From contig JBJOOR010000003.1 of NCBI GenBank assembly GCA_046051225.1, positions 186,001 to 250,000 on the forward strand: DNA of 64,000 nt, given 5' to 3'. The notes under the pieces are model-generated. The model saw only the letters and a list, made by a program, of their open reading frames with translations, ran no database searches and was not told the DNA's origin. Shown here in pieces: positions 46,501 through 52,243 of this stretch; the stretch's first letter is position 1, and each line of letters begins with the position of its first letter. Position numbers and translations under genes: made by a program. Source of the stretch: CAIODY01 sp046051225. GTDB taxonomy: Bacteria > Bacteroidota > Bacteroidia > Chitinophagales > CAIODY01.

Positions 46501-48613
46501 ATGAATAGTAGTGATAATTATACCAACAATACATTGTACCTGTTCCGCATTGAATATCATGAATGCTATTATCATGAATAGACCAAACTACACCATAATA
46601 ATATGTATATAAACCATAACAAGTAGCAGTAGAAGTAGACAAACATGTAATATTACCTTCTTCGTTATTATAACAGTTTACATTGTAACAACCATTTACA
46701 TAAAAACCATAGATAGTAGAACCCGTAGACTGATTATTATAGTTAGTAAATGTATTATTGAAACAGTTTAAAGTAGATGCAGCAGCCATAGCTGTTGTGA
46801 AAAACGTAGTAGATGACGAACCTAAATAATATCCATAAACAGTACCCGAACCAGCAGTAGCTAAACCAGTAACACGACCCACATTGTTGATTGTATTATT
46901 TGATACCGTTTTGCTTTGACTGGCACCCGTACAATATACAAAGTAAATAGTTGAATTGGTGTTCAAAGTATTACCGCCACCAATTGTATTATTTTGAATA
47001 ACATCTAATAAGTGAGCACCTGTACAATAAATAAACCCGAAAATACCTGTAGAGGTAAGTGTATTAGTAGCCCAATATGATGCAGTTAAAGTATTAGTAT
47101 TAACACTATTAGTACAAGTAGTTACTGCTGCACCCGTATTATAAATTAAATAATAAGGCGAAGCCGAAGCCGAAGCACTTGTATATTGCGAACCATTAAT
47201 AGTATTGCTATTAAAATCGCTTGATGTAACTACTGCACCCGTATTATATAAACTATACCATGTAGAAGAAGAAGAAATAGCATCAAAATAGTTTCCTGTA
47301 ACGGTGTTGCTATTCATTTTTAATTTATTAGGCGTTGTGGTATTATATATACCATAAAACGAACCTAAAGCCGTATGACAACCTGTAACAGTATTATTAC
47401 TCATATCTACTGTATTGTTGATAGTAGCACTACCAGCACTACCACCATCATTTTTAATAGCACATGAAATTATACCAGCAGTAGCAGTAGCACTTTGTAA
47501 AGAAATAGTATTGTTTTTAAGTGTAATATTATTTACAGGGCTAGTAGAAGATTGAGCCGCTGTATTATTCCAAATACCAATTAAATTGTAAGAAGCCGCA
47601 GTTGCTGTACCCACATGGTTAGTAGGTGTACCTGTACCAACTGCAATACCATCATTATTATTAATAGTAGTATATTGAACATTGATGCCATATTGATTGA
47701 TACAATAAATACCCATAGCCATAGCAGCAGTACCACCACCACCAAAATCTAAAACAGAGTTACCAGTAGCCAAAGTTGTACCACCAATATCATTTCCTTG
47801 GTCAACTAAAGTAGTAGAAGTAGAACTTGAATAGCCCATTAAACACATACCCACGTTACAGTTATTAACAACGTTGGTATAAAATTTATTATTGCTCGAA
47901 GCACCAGTAGCAGCCGTAGGCGTTAAAAGTGTAAGCGGAGTAGTTTGTGTAGTATTGGTTAATAAAATACCAGTAGAACCATCAGAAGAAACTGTAGGAC
48001 CTGTAGGTGTAGTAGTAGCAGCTGTATTATTTAAACGATTTAAAACAATAGTACAATTTTTGATAGTATTGTTATTACAACCATCTGTAGCACTTAATTT
48101 ATATAAAGCGTAGCCATATTCCATTAATGCAAGCCCCGAGTTAGATGAGTTTTCGGCTACATCAATCCCATCGAAGGTTACATAATCAGCCCCCAACAAT
48201 GCAATAATACCATTGTGTTGAGTAGTAGCTGTAACAGAAACCAAACCACCAGTACCAGCAATAACTTTATAGTTAGCACCTGTTCCAGTAGATTGAATAG
48301 TGATAGTGTTGGTGCTACTTAAAGTGGCATTCAACGTTGCACTACCCAAGGTAATAGCGAAAGCGGTGGTGTTGGTTTCAGAACTGCCTTTAGGACAGTT
48401 AATGATAACCGGACCAGCGATACCATTGGTATTCAAAGCGGTAAATGCTGCCGAAAGGGTAGCATAATCCGTAGGAATAGTGTAGGTACCTGCCGCAATT
48501 GGTGTGGCTTTGACCTGTGAGGACAAAAGTCCAAACAAGACAAATAAAACCATACACCAAACCCAAGACGTTAGCCTTTTGGATTTTTGTTTTAGTTTGT
48601 AATTGTTAGTCAT
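34595..48613 (-). CDS. Giant T9SS adhesin-like surface protein (4672 aa)
   Basis: The largest gene here. An earlier TTG start (adding 14 residues) is possible, but ATG at 48613 gives MTNNYKLKQ and a signal peptide ending VKA. Approximate order: Asn/Thr-rich right-handed beta-helix (45-1025); GEVED domains near 1180-1360, 1880-2050 and 2360-2500 (DDEI ... YIDYNRDG ... SWGEAEDY); L-type-lectin-like domains near 1480-1690 and 2790-3020, each with NVQLPAAYLAA; several Ig-like spacers; a MAM/jelly-roll-like segment (3150-3340); three DDDVWF-type domains (3690-4145); fibronectin III-like domain (4340-4410); final 85-residue type A sorting domain (LIPNPTSN ... GVYLVNI). Likely function: sugar or cell-surface binding, or biofilm formation. 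Domain calls are by eye. Confidence 0.85.
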   Translation of the reverse strand: MTNNYKLKQKSKRLTSWVWCMVLFVLFGLLSSQVKATPIAAGTYTIPTDYATLSAAFTALNTNGIAGPVIINCPKGSSETNTTAFAITLGSATLNATLSSTNTITIQSTGTGANYKVIAGTGGLVSVTATTQHNGIIALLGADYVTFDGIDVAENSSNSGLALMEYGYALYKLSATDGCNNNTIKNCTIVLNRLNNTAATTTPTGPTVSSDGSTGILLTNTTQTTPLTLLTPTAATGASSNNKFYTNVVNNCNVGMCLMGYSSSTSTTLVDQGNDIGGTTLATGNSVLDFGGGGTAAMAMGIYCINQYGINVQYTTINNNDGIAVGTGTPTNHVGTATAASYNLIGIWNNTAAQSSTSPVNNITLKNNTISLQSATATAGIISCAIKNDGGSAGSATINNTVDMSNNTVTGCHTALGSFYGIYNTTTPNKLKMNSNTVTGNYFDAISSSSTWYSLYNTGAVVTSSDFNSNTINGSQYTSASASASPYYLIYNTGAAVTTCTNSVNTNTLTASYWATNTLTSTGIFGFIYCTGAHLLDVIQNNTIGGGNTLNTNSTIYFVYCTGASQSKTVSNNTINNVGRVTGLATAGSGTVYGYYLGSSSTTFFTTAMAAASTLNCFNNTFTNYNNQSTGSTIYGFYVNGCYNVNCYNNEEGNITCLSTSTATCYGLYTYYYGVVWSIHDNSIHDIQCGTGTMYCWYNYHYYSYQVDGYNNNFWNINGAQATTYCLYTAFNGFNYPVTSTSTVNASGNYYRIRNNKWFNISTSNTTTSTVIYCNYAGSSSGTGAPVNVYNNVWTDLRAPNSTCQQAIIGAYLGSNVFYNFRHNSIYATGTFGAAGGAKAIQIYAGAAAPTVAVNIQNNIFDFNCTPGTGGYVMAEAGYSSAHIAGNANVNINNNIYYFGSSANSYAYGVYAGSATSSAITPTGLLATVGAMSAATGKDGSSATENLSGTFASVLYQPSNTASVASVSGNASVLLNIAGGSTTQAESGGAAALGINIDASLPIGNTRATYTGYSGSGTAPDCGAYEFNGSSPAPLISSTAATPTGYQCVTTSRAITCIASAPSGCSIDATGTTVATSGVFIDYTINGGATISVRMTNTGGNNWSGTLPASVPTNATIVWSCRVVDYLTATPSSTFSKSAAGASYTDDPYNGVLASFAMSPNPVCALAPTTLSVTAGGPTTIPTGYGTSNATATADDEILSVNLGSGSSFTNLLSNTASCGATGATTVLNGLPASIPYEYSNYTNLTTVPTLVGGNTYNYSVTIGYCTSGTYSSAFAIYIDYNRDGTFNTTTEKVAAPAYATAAFAGTAYTGTFTVPTTGINSGYSLMRVVDQESTATPSPTGTYSWGEAEDYRVNLVGAGFTAYWTSNSNAIGNSTSTTYQYAPAGSGGNTESVDLYLQDASGCQIHTAAPQTLTINTIPTAPTSVSSTQCGSQIPTASVATTNTTGATGQFFWYNSNNAITGVLQQAPPLAATVSTYYTNNFTSSTLTNSSLSGAAAISGGVAALKPATTSTQGGITVNAPNNGVSATQLQVDYDMTLTATGTTIADGYGYSWGDDAAAGTTTPSAEHGNGSKLRIGFMTYNAANGTDGKGIYLAYGTSATSYVSSPLSTGLLAYSSNVAWIPTSTTPVSAHVTININALGQLTMSVGGTAIFTNVQLPAAYLAANNSTWKHVIDTRSGGVAGGFTLDNLVIKSNASYTAGYTTYQTPVAASTTWYVSEAGTNGCSSARTPVSVGVTYGDVVSANSSATSNTVPGTVCLGNSFTLQASQTGTNGNAYNYTWNCTSANAATSGLASPLSGGSSTAGATTLTVTPTAAGTYVYNVYANDGTCASNTTRTITVAALPVVLAPFASATTVCAGTAITAYAGGGSQTAPTGYGLSNATSTTDDEIFNVNISCVGGGTLNNTSSCSTTGSTSAINGLPASIQEEYSNYTNLPATNLILGQAVTGSVTVGYCGTSPFGTRVSIYIDYDRNGVFNSTNELAYTTTYTTGVMTGTSYPVSFTVPLTASPGMTVMRVTDQETSAVPAATGTYSWGETEDYLVNIFGGNPANTYSWNFGTSTGVATGGGPVTITPASATAPPAVQTTQNLLVIATDPSTGCQATSPSTVITVNPIPSVPTLTAGGHCGANLPTCVASSNSGLTAPQFTWYSAVTAGTTIQAANVSTTITTPTTATANYWITETVNGCVSSPRVTSATAPTEVVTQPDAATAGNTAPVAGVCLGGSVNLTATKTGTASGNNYTVVWTASPATGSGIATTLAGGVITNTSLSNTVSITPTAAGTYIYTATMTDGTVAPVCQVIKTTTVIVLPLPLVPTITATPTTICSTDSVHLNVTAYGGASAGSGSGGGTAPTYCAVTNQGSSVVIGFTINTLNFSSAGATASPYYNINAATGANTTSLIGGLSYTTTMTTNGSAITGVWIDFNGNGVFDATTNSSSNPSGEFVQPYLTGTTATWTYYVPVGGASGLVGVRVRSRLNGNILGVADGCTALGSGSTEDFFVTILPPYTFNWTRAYSLVSPTSATTIATTVNTAFDNPNNTSTTTSRSADYLLTVTGSNGCSSASNAVSVSINPSPAAPTASPASTQCGLALPNVSVSNGTGTHVWSWYAAATGGLPLQSSTSNKYTTPINTTTSFYVSQVSTTSGCESYPRTLAIANVTTPNPIAITNNIGNNNNCWGTALSLTAAKSPNTGVNVYSYKWCASPLTGSGLANCTTSGATITPTPTIPGTYVYTATATDATLGCVTTATITITQLPDLTTATVSTQAPTTCGSNGSILISPAITTAALTTLYQNNFATSVFNSTFEYVCGTPTPTSNGSALILTANTVSQEGNYEILNANNIDADIWQTEFDLTTVGAAGADGFSYNFGDNVSPVCTTNGGQEVGSGTKLHLAFDAYTNGSNVAGIYLTYGTITNTGGHYPPNTPSVGSNPDVLGYANDVTWLGGNTSHVTLTINAGGQVTVTMGSTTLFNNVQLPAAYLAASKATWNHLFMARTGGISQGHQLGNVSVKYIPRNYQYSNNFTATTPTWQNASSFTAPVGTYPMGIKSNVNSACSANLGNAVISITPTLTASASSLTGCPGSLTVLSFTPALTSYTYQWQSSTTSATTGFSNISGATAATLTWGVPATSTWYRIGVTCAGNTTYSNAVNLAASSSAATIPFLEDFESITTANTLPNCMSYGSGNANLMILGQDLYTPSYTTYSTTYTSQQNHTSGGSKYASFYYYNSNGSSYANDRYVYTQAIHMVGGQTYRASVWYANDNAGATGNWNINLKYGPSQSPTGMTNIVSKTGILATTYNVLTQLAGTFTPATTGDYVIAVEVTNAAYSYYALSIDDIEVLSPCSGTPSATIPTNVSVCTGQSTTLNATTTGYGYTYQWEYSLNGINTWANVVGGSGATTATYTTPTTLPGSSTYYRCKVTCTGSSLFAYTNTCLANNIICQFNIARTTGITYNDISTSPTVQHPTWVTINPDDGITNAIALPSGFNFTFYGKTVTSVRMCTNGWMTLDGAGVTGGQTTYTGNFTTNTTPMSVVAPWWCDLQTPGYPTVTGQSSLDAGIWYDVQGTAPNRVAIFEWKGIEKYYNPGPDLNFQVKLYESSNQANHKIEIVHGTMLGQNGTVNNYYYAAIGIKSANISTTPQNGECYVLQDLNTNRFDKAEPTTSYFYSVPQCNESYMFIPGTGYTMPAAPSTAPPVNDNPTGAISLALNGGPCTDMCYKYYNTQYATASGNTVCTGGTQANADDDIWFSITLPSTPTIGSTGIGITVNAGYGFIPKYEIWNSSLTSSIACQAGTVGLNASNTYAYGTGANQLTSGNTYYIRVFNDGSGFNSYGGAGSGYDGVFGICTYENFPPPANDDPCGAYALTSTTGTACTLTNYTSVSATQTATKTGLVVPASVCSGGISDDDVWFTYTASNPTASIYVQGNGTYDPAVELYTATGSCTGTLTLVASSTFGASCTNATGTGGLETVNLTNLVTSPTPTKLYIRVYHKTAGFASGSFGICILSNTPPVNDACANATSLTFGTSCNPTAATSAYATLSQAVSASCSSTNPDDDVWFTVTRPSTASSMNIVVTGSANYDPVFEVFTGSVCGSLTSLGCVNTNSNSSNATESKLYTGLLALQTTYRIRVYNAAAGFGSGTFSICVYSGTAPANVIPCASINASANSGYVAGVSSTVVSAYDNGSSVYAGQNNNNVLSNPPSGPSLVYYTGSTAYAYAFTGEPTPSCGTVATTQKPVWYKFRVPTFTAGVTLRSVTTYGQSMTPILAAYVLAPGAQLCNNPSFTQVGCSSSGTLTLTSTTLNPYIGSYIYVQLQGTATVPSGNYTLSVQGIVNGVTLTNPTTTTLRVNFPSFSAPAPGKYVVYWRKVGATGANYVNLSPTSNYTIGGLTSNQTYEVWVKFVDISTTTGSQIFCAKASLATTAGCGGNLSAPLVTGATGHCSVVSVTWPSPSAQGVPTLLIPAASTYPYRLVWSFTSAGSFHGFVQAIASLPSTGYGISGLQLSQNYSFYYTFKCVGGALMTSYTTPYATCSGPARLNTHTEYVIGGVHYVDATEEELMNALTANVEDDGQVHEFNLVNIANQEETNQVQVTSVGNFELIPNPTSNTVSVNYSLPAANLESVMVKVMDVQGKVVREEKIQTPNQYGNVKFDLSDVEAGVYLVNIQTEGYTETKKLVVSK

Positions 48614-48655
48614 AATGATAGAGATTGATTTATGTTTGTTTTTATTTATTTTCAA

Positions 48656-49282
48656 CTTTGTTTGTTATCTGTGAACCTATATATATTAAGCCTTTTGGGC
48701 GATTTTTATGTGTTTAAAATAGATCAATTTTGTTGCCGTACTGTTAATTTCGGGCTGCTAAGTAAAATGATTTTTATTAAAATCAAAACTTATTGTTACT
48801 TTTTTTTTCGTACAAAAATACGTTTTTTACCCTATATACTGTTTTCAACTAAGAATGGACAATAGAAAAAACAATAACGTTGCATCAATTTTAAATAAAA
48901 GTTAAATATTTTTATAAACATCTGTTTTCGCTTGTAAATAAAGGGGTTTGCAGGGTTTAAAAAAACAGTAAAAAGTGGGTTTGTTGAAAAGTTTTTAGCA
49001 CCATTTTTAGGGGCATGGGTAGGGTATTAAAAAGGGTATAAATTTTTGTTTTTATTAGGCTATTAATCCCAAATTGCGAATGATGAAGTATAGCAAATTT
49101 TATGCTATTTAATACAAAGTGCTAATTGGCTATATCATTGATATAGGCTGAAAATAGCGTAGGTGCTGGATTACAAACATGTTTTAATTATCAACTTCAA
49201 TTATTTATAAAACAATTATTGCTTGTTTCTATATTAATTTTCAGTTTCTTACAATATGTTTTTGGTCTTTTATTTCTTTTTT
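48656..49282. other. Non-coding stretch upstream of the giant gene
   Basis: No convincing gene on either strand. The part next to the start is A/C-rich on the minus strand and probably the leader of the adhesin mRNA. A small palindrome CTATATC-ATT-GATATAG lies near 49130-49150. No TAnnTTTG box was found, so the promoter of the giant gene is not located. Confidence 0.5.
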
Positions 49283-49576
49283 TTTAAGTTTCTGGAAATG
49301 TTTTTAAACCCTCTCGGTATGTTTTATAAACCATTCGGCATGTTTTCAGATTCTCATTTCTTTCCGAAAGGTTTGTTTAGAATATCTTTAAAATCTCTTG
49401 GAATGTTTTTGGGTTCTTATTTCTTTCCATCTAAACCTAAAAACACCCGAATGATTTATTTGGAATATTTTTAGAGTTTAAAAACATTCCGAATAACCTT
49501 AAACACTTTAGTTAAGACTTTAAACTCTTTATTTTAAACCCTCAACACTTTGTTTGAATGATTCAAAAACATTTGT
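49283..49576. repeat. Degenerate 21-bp satellite, about 14 units
   Basis: Splitting the plus strand every 21 bases from 49283 aligns recurring words: TTAAACCCTCTCGGTATGTTT, shown here as the unit type with positions 1-6 TTAAAC and 16-21 ATGTTT, then variants ending GGCATGTTT, GGAATGTTT and, further right, AACTCTTTATTT. In one frame this reads as heptapeptides of the type NPLGMFY. Units diverge strongly toward the right end. It lies between the atpH terminator and the giant gene. Confidence 0.6.
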
Positions 49577-49701
49577 AAGTATTTCATTATTTTTTGAAAG
49601 AACCTTATTTTTTTATTTTACCAACTGAATTTTTTGTTGCCATTGTTATTATAAAATTATACTCGACATTGAATATAAAAACTGGGGCTATCTTACCAAA
49701 C

Positions 49702-49730
49702 AAAAAGCCCCCGATAAATCGAGGGCTTTT
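49702..49730 (-). terminator. Intrinsic terminator after atpH
   Basis: Arms AAAAGCCC and GGGCTTTT with an inner CGAT/ATCG pair across one mismatch; T-run on the minus strand. It resembles the AAAAGCCCCGAT terminators after lemA and ftsH. It ends the atp transcript after atpH. Confidence 0.75.
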
Positions 49731-49751
49731 AAATTTTATGTATTTATTTGC

Positions 49752-50309
49752 TTACACTTTTTTTATAAAATCGTTTGTCAAAAATTGTTTTTTAATGGCT
49801 TTAATATCGTTGGCTATTGAAGCATCAAATAATTTGTCATCGTATTCTAATACAAAACCTCCAATTAAATCTTCGTTTACAGATGCTTTTAAATTTACAT
49901 TTTTAAGTGTAGTAGTTTGCTGAATAATGTTTTTTACTTTTTCGATAGTAGCATCATCAACAGCCACAGCGCTAGTAAATTTTACATTTTTAATTCCTTT
50001 TAAGTCATTAAATTGATTTTCGATTTCAATCATAATGTCTTTCAAAAAACTTTCTCTACCTTTTTCAATTACAATTTTAAAAAACGAAAAAGTTAAATCG
50101 GCAATTTTGCCATCGAAAATGGCTTTAAAAATGGCAATTTTTTTATCGGCACCTACTACAGGGCTGCGAAGCAATAAAACAAAATCATGATTTTTTGCTA
50201 CTTCGTTGAAGCACAAAGCATCATTAAAAACCATATCTAATTGATTTTTTTCTTTTGCCAAATCAATTAATGATTTTGCGTATCGGCTTGCAAGTTTAAT
50301 GTTTCCCAT
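49752..50309 (-). CDS. atpH: F1Fo ATP synthase subunit delta
   Basis: 185 residues, the stalk subunit that links the b dimer to the alpha3beta3 head. Family features: N-terminal helical domain starting KLASRYAKSLIDLAKEKNQ, the LRSPVVGADKKIAIFKAIF segment and the C-terminal LIGGFVLEYDDKLFDASIANDIKAI. It is the last gene of this atp segment: a terminator follows, and atpA and atpG are not adjacent. Confidence 0.93.
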   Translation of the reverse strand: MGNIKLASRYAKSLIDLAKEKNQLDMVFNDALCFNEVAKNHDFVLLLRSPVVGADKKIAIFKAIFDGKIADLTFSFFKIVIEKGRESFLKDIMIEIENQFNDLKGIKNVKFTSAVAVDDATIEKVKNIIQQTTTLKNVNLKASVNEDLIGGFVLEYDDKLFDASIANDIKAIKKQFLTNDFIKKV

Positions 50310-50329
50310 TTCTCTTTGTTGTATTAAGA

Positions 50330-50349
50330 ATTAAGTATTAGGTATTATG
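50330..50349. repeat. 20-bp direct repeat, copy 1 (atpH side)
   Basis: ATTAAGTATTAGGTATTATG; differs at one base from the copy at 50707-50726 on the other side of the four-helix-bundle gene. Copy 1 overlaps the gene's stop region. Inverted relatives (CTTAATTCTTAATACTTGA-like words) are present near 50750-50785. Confidence 0.7.
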
Positions 50350-50698
50350 ATTTTAAGCTTTGCTGCAATTTAAAAATCATGTTTTGTAACTCCTTTATTC
50401 TCTCTGATAATTCTTCTAATTTTTTGTTTTCAAAATATTTAAACGCTACTGATAAAATCAACTGCGTTTCCAACTCACACAACGAACCTGATGCAATTGA
50501 TAAAAAATGTACAAATTCATTCTTCGAATTTCTTCCTGCTCCTTCGGCAATATTACTTGGCACCGAAACCACCGACCGATTTATCTGACTTGTTAATCCG
50601 TATTTTTCTTCTTTTGGAAACGATGCGGTTATTTCATAAACTTCTTTCGCCAATTCCATCGCCTTTTGCCAAACCTTCAAATCTTTGTATCTGTGCAT
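50345..50698 (-). CDS. Four-helix-bundle protein (23S rRNA intervening-sequence protein family)
   Basis: 117 residues with the family signature MHRYKDLKVWQKAMELA, RSVVSVPSNIAEGAGR and HFLSIASGSLCELETQL. Relatives are encoded in 23S rRNA intervening sequences or stand alone in Bacteroidota; the diversity-generating-retroelement accessory protein Avd has a similar fold. Function unknown. It sits between atpF and atpH, where no such gene belongs, and is bracketed by 20-bp direct repeats, so it looks like a late insertion that keeps operon polarity. Confidence 0.85.
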   Translation of the reverse strand: MHRYKDLKVWQKAMELAKEVYEITASFPKEEKYGLTSQINRSVVSVPSNIAEGAGRNSKNEFVHFLSIASGSLCELETQLILSVAFKYFENKKLEELSERIKELQNMIFKLQQSLKS

Positions 50699-50706
50699 AT
50701 TTTAGT

Positions 50707-50785
50707 ATTAAGTATTAGGAATTATGTATTAAGAAAACGCAATTCTGCATTTTTCTTAATTCTTAATACTTGATTCTTAATACTG
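50707..50785. repeat. Direct repeat copy 2 and inverted word repeats (atpF side)
   Basis: Starts with ATTAAGTATTAGGAATTATG (19 of 20 bases equal copy 1). It continues with GTATTAAGAAAA and, after about 20 bases, its inverted form TTTTCTTAATTCTTAATAC, so it can fold as a hairpin between atpF and the four-helix-bundle gene. Confidence 0.65.
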
Positions 50786-50788
50786 TTT

Positions 50789-51283
50789 TTAATTCAGCTT
50801 AATTTCTCCTACCAACTGATTCAAGTAGTTCATCTGTTCGCCATCTTTTTTCAATTCTTTACGAACCATTTTTTCAGCTACTTCAGTTGCTAAGTTGCCA
50901 ATTTGATTTTTAATTTCAATCATAGCGGCATTTTTTTGATTATCGATATCACGTTTAGCATCTGCCAATATTTTAGCGGCTTCGTCTTTAGCTTTGTTGG
51001 AAGCTTCGCCAACTATTTTATCATACGTTTCACGTGCTTCTTTCAAAATTTTAGCTTTTTCTTCTTTCGCTTCATTTAAGATGCGTTGATTATCGGCCGT
51101 TAAAGCAGCCATTTCAGCTTTAGCTTTTTCAGCACTTTGTAATGCAGTGGCAATGCCTTCTTCACGTTCTTTCAACATTGAAAGAATGGGCGACCATGCA
51201 AATTTTTTCAAGATGAACAACAATAATAAGAACAAAATTGATGTCCAAAAAATGAGTCCGAGTTCGGGTGTAAGTAATTCCAT
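50789..51283 (-). CDS. atpF: F1Fo ATP synthase subunit b
   Basis: 164 residues; one N-terminal membrane helix (about 8-27, LGLIFWTSILFLLLLFIL) and a long Ala/Glu/Lys-rich coiled coil that forms the peripheral stalk. The sequence SPILSMLKEREEGIATALQSAEKAK is typical. It lies between atpE and the inserted four-helix-bundle gene. Confidence 0.94.
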   Translation of the reverse strand: MELLTPELGLIFWTSILFLLLLFILKKFAWSPILSMLKEREEGIATALQSAEKAKAEMAALTADNQRILNEAKEEKAKILKEARETYDKIVGEASNKAKDEAAKILADAKRDIDNQKNAAMIEIKNQIGNLATEVAEKMVRKELKKDGEQMNYLNQLVGEIKLN

Positions 51284-51313
51284 AATTACAATTTGATAAT
51301 GTGATAATATGCT

Positions 51314-51370
51314 AATTTGCTAATGCAAAATCAGCGTTTAATTTCATTTTTTTTAAATCATTAGCAAATT
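51314..51370. repeat. Inverted word repeat between atpE and atpF
   Basis: AATTTGCTAATG and its exact 12-bp complement CATTAGCAAATT are 33 bases apart, surrounded by further copies of the words GCTAATT and GGCTAATTGG. A separate word family from the one around the four-helix-bundle gene. Confidence 0.65.
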
Positions 51371-51395
51371 GGCACATCGGCTAATTGGCTAATTG

Positions 51396-51440
51396 AAAAA
51401 CATTGCACTCATCGCCAACCGCTTTAAGTGCAATGTTTTT
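51396..51440 (-). terminator. Hairpin terminator/attenuator after atpE
   Basis: 14-bp arms AAAAACATTGCACT and complement, 17-base loop, T-run on the minus strand directly after atpE and before atpF. If partly efficient it would make atpE mRNA exceed that of the genes beyond it, matching the need for many c subunits per complex. Confidence 0.65.
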
Positions 51441-51450
51441 TGTTTGATGA

Positions 51451-51708
51451 TTATTTGAAGATAACCAACAAACAAGCTACTACTGCGAAAAGGGCAACAC
51501 CCTCAATCAACGCAGCAGCCAAAATCATGTTTGCACGAATGTCGCCTAAAGCTTCTGGTTGACGAGCGATAGATTCAACTGCTGAACCACCGATACGACC
51601 GATACCGATACCAGCACCAATAGCTGCTAAACCAGCACCAATACCTGCACCCAAATAACCCATTGCGTTTGCTCCTGCAACTGCATCTAATAAAATTGAT
51701 AAAGCCAT
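51451..51708 (-). CDS. atpE: F1Fo ATP synthase subunit c
   Basis: 85 residues, two membrane helices with a polar loop. The first helix is Gly-rich (GAGIGAGLAAIGAGIGIG), the loop has ARQPE, and the second contains the ion-binding acidic residue in ALIEGVALFAVVACLLV. No sodium-site signature is evident, so a proton-driven ring is likely. A hairpin with T-run follows the gene. Confidence 0.96.
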   Translation of the reverse strand: MALSILLDAVAGANAMGYLGAGIGAGLAAIGAGIGIGRIGGSAVESIARQPEALGDIRANMILAAALIEGVALFAVVACLLVIFK

Positions 51709-51765
51709 TTTGTTTTGATTTGTTTATGTTTAAAAATAAAATCCTTGTTCGATGTTATTGGTTTG

Positions 51766-52032
51766 CTACGGAAAAAATTTGTACACTTCTTTTCGATGTA
51801 AGCAACAAATAAATTCAACACTATTATCACTAACCAATATTCCTATTCTATAATCTCCAACCCTAATTCTATAAGCACTTTTGCTTCCTTTTAATTTTTT
51901 AATGTTGCTTATTTCTTGAATCGTTTTCGCTTCTTCAACATTAATAATTGCTGATTCAATTTTTTCAGCAATATGCTTTTGTTCAATTCGTTTTACATCT
52001 TTCAAAAAAGACGTACGAAACTTACTTTGCAT
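51766..52032 (-). CDS. RelE/ParE-family toxin
   Basis: 88 residues with the small RelE/ParE fold: KFRTSFLKDVKRI at the start, then ISNIKKLKGSKSAYRIRVGDYRIGI (the basic strand pair) and FICCLHRKEVYKFFP at the end. RelE members cut mRNA at the ribosome, and ParE members block gyrase; which applies is not clear. It overlaps the antitoxin gene by 11 bases and lies inside the atp operon, before atpE. Confidence 0.85.
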   Translation of the reverse strand: MQSKFRTSFLKDVKRIEQKHIAEKIESAIINVEEAKTIQEISNIKKLKGSKSAYRIRVGDYRIGILVSDNSVEFICCLHRKEVYKFFP

Positions 52033-52228
52033 TTTGATAAAGCGATTTTAAAACTGCTTCTCTACTCACAATTTTCGATTTGCTTCCTTTTTTAATTGCA
52101 CTTATCAAACCCATTTCTTCTTGCTCTTCCAAGCTCAACTCTTTTGAAACCAATCCTAATTTAGTTGCCAATTCTTTTAGCAATTTAAAATCTGATTTTG
52201 ATTCTGTATTGATAACTAAGCTTTGCAT
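52022..52228 (-). CDS. Antitoxin of the RelE/ParE module
   Basis: 68 residues: a beta-strand start (MQSLVINTESKSDFKLLKELATKLG) as in small ribbon or Phd-like antitoxins, and a helical, basic C-terminal tail (SREAVLKSLYQNAK) suited to wrap the toxin. It follows atpB by 15 bases and overlaps the toxin start, the usual translational coupling. Confidence 0.75.
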   Translation of the reverse strand: MQSLVINTESKSDFKLLKELATKLGLVSKELSLEEQEEMGLISAIKKGSKSKIVSREAVLKSLYQNAK

Positions 52229-52243
52229 TTTTATTTTCCTTTA

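Noticed and set aside
49256..49474. Plus-strand ORF of 72 codons with PLGMF-type repeats
   Set aside because: Product of the 21-bp satellite; Phe-rich, no initiation context, repeat continues past the stop.
48656..49740. tRNA or small RNA gene in the gap before the giant gene
   Set aside because: No cloverleaf, CCA-like end or strong hairpin with T-run was found apart from the atpH terminator.
50345..50698. Avd accessory gene of a diversity-generating retroelement
   Set aside because: The fold is similar, but there is no reverse transcriptase or template repeat in the window.
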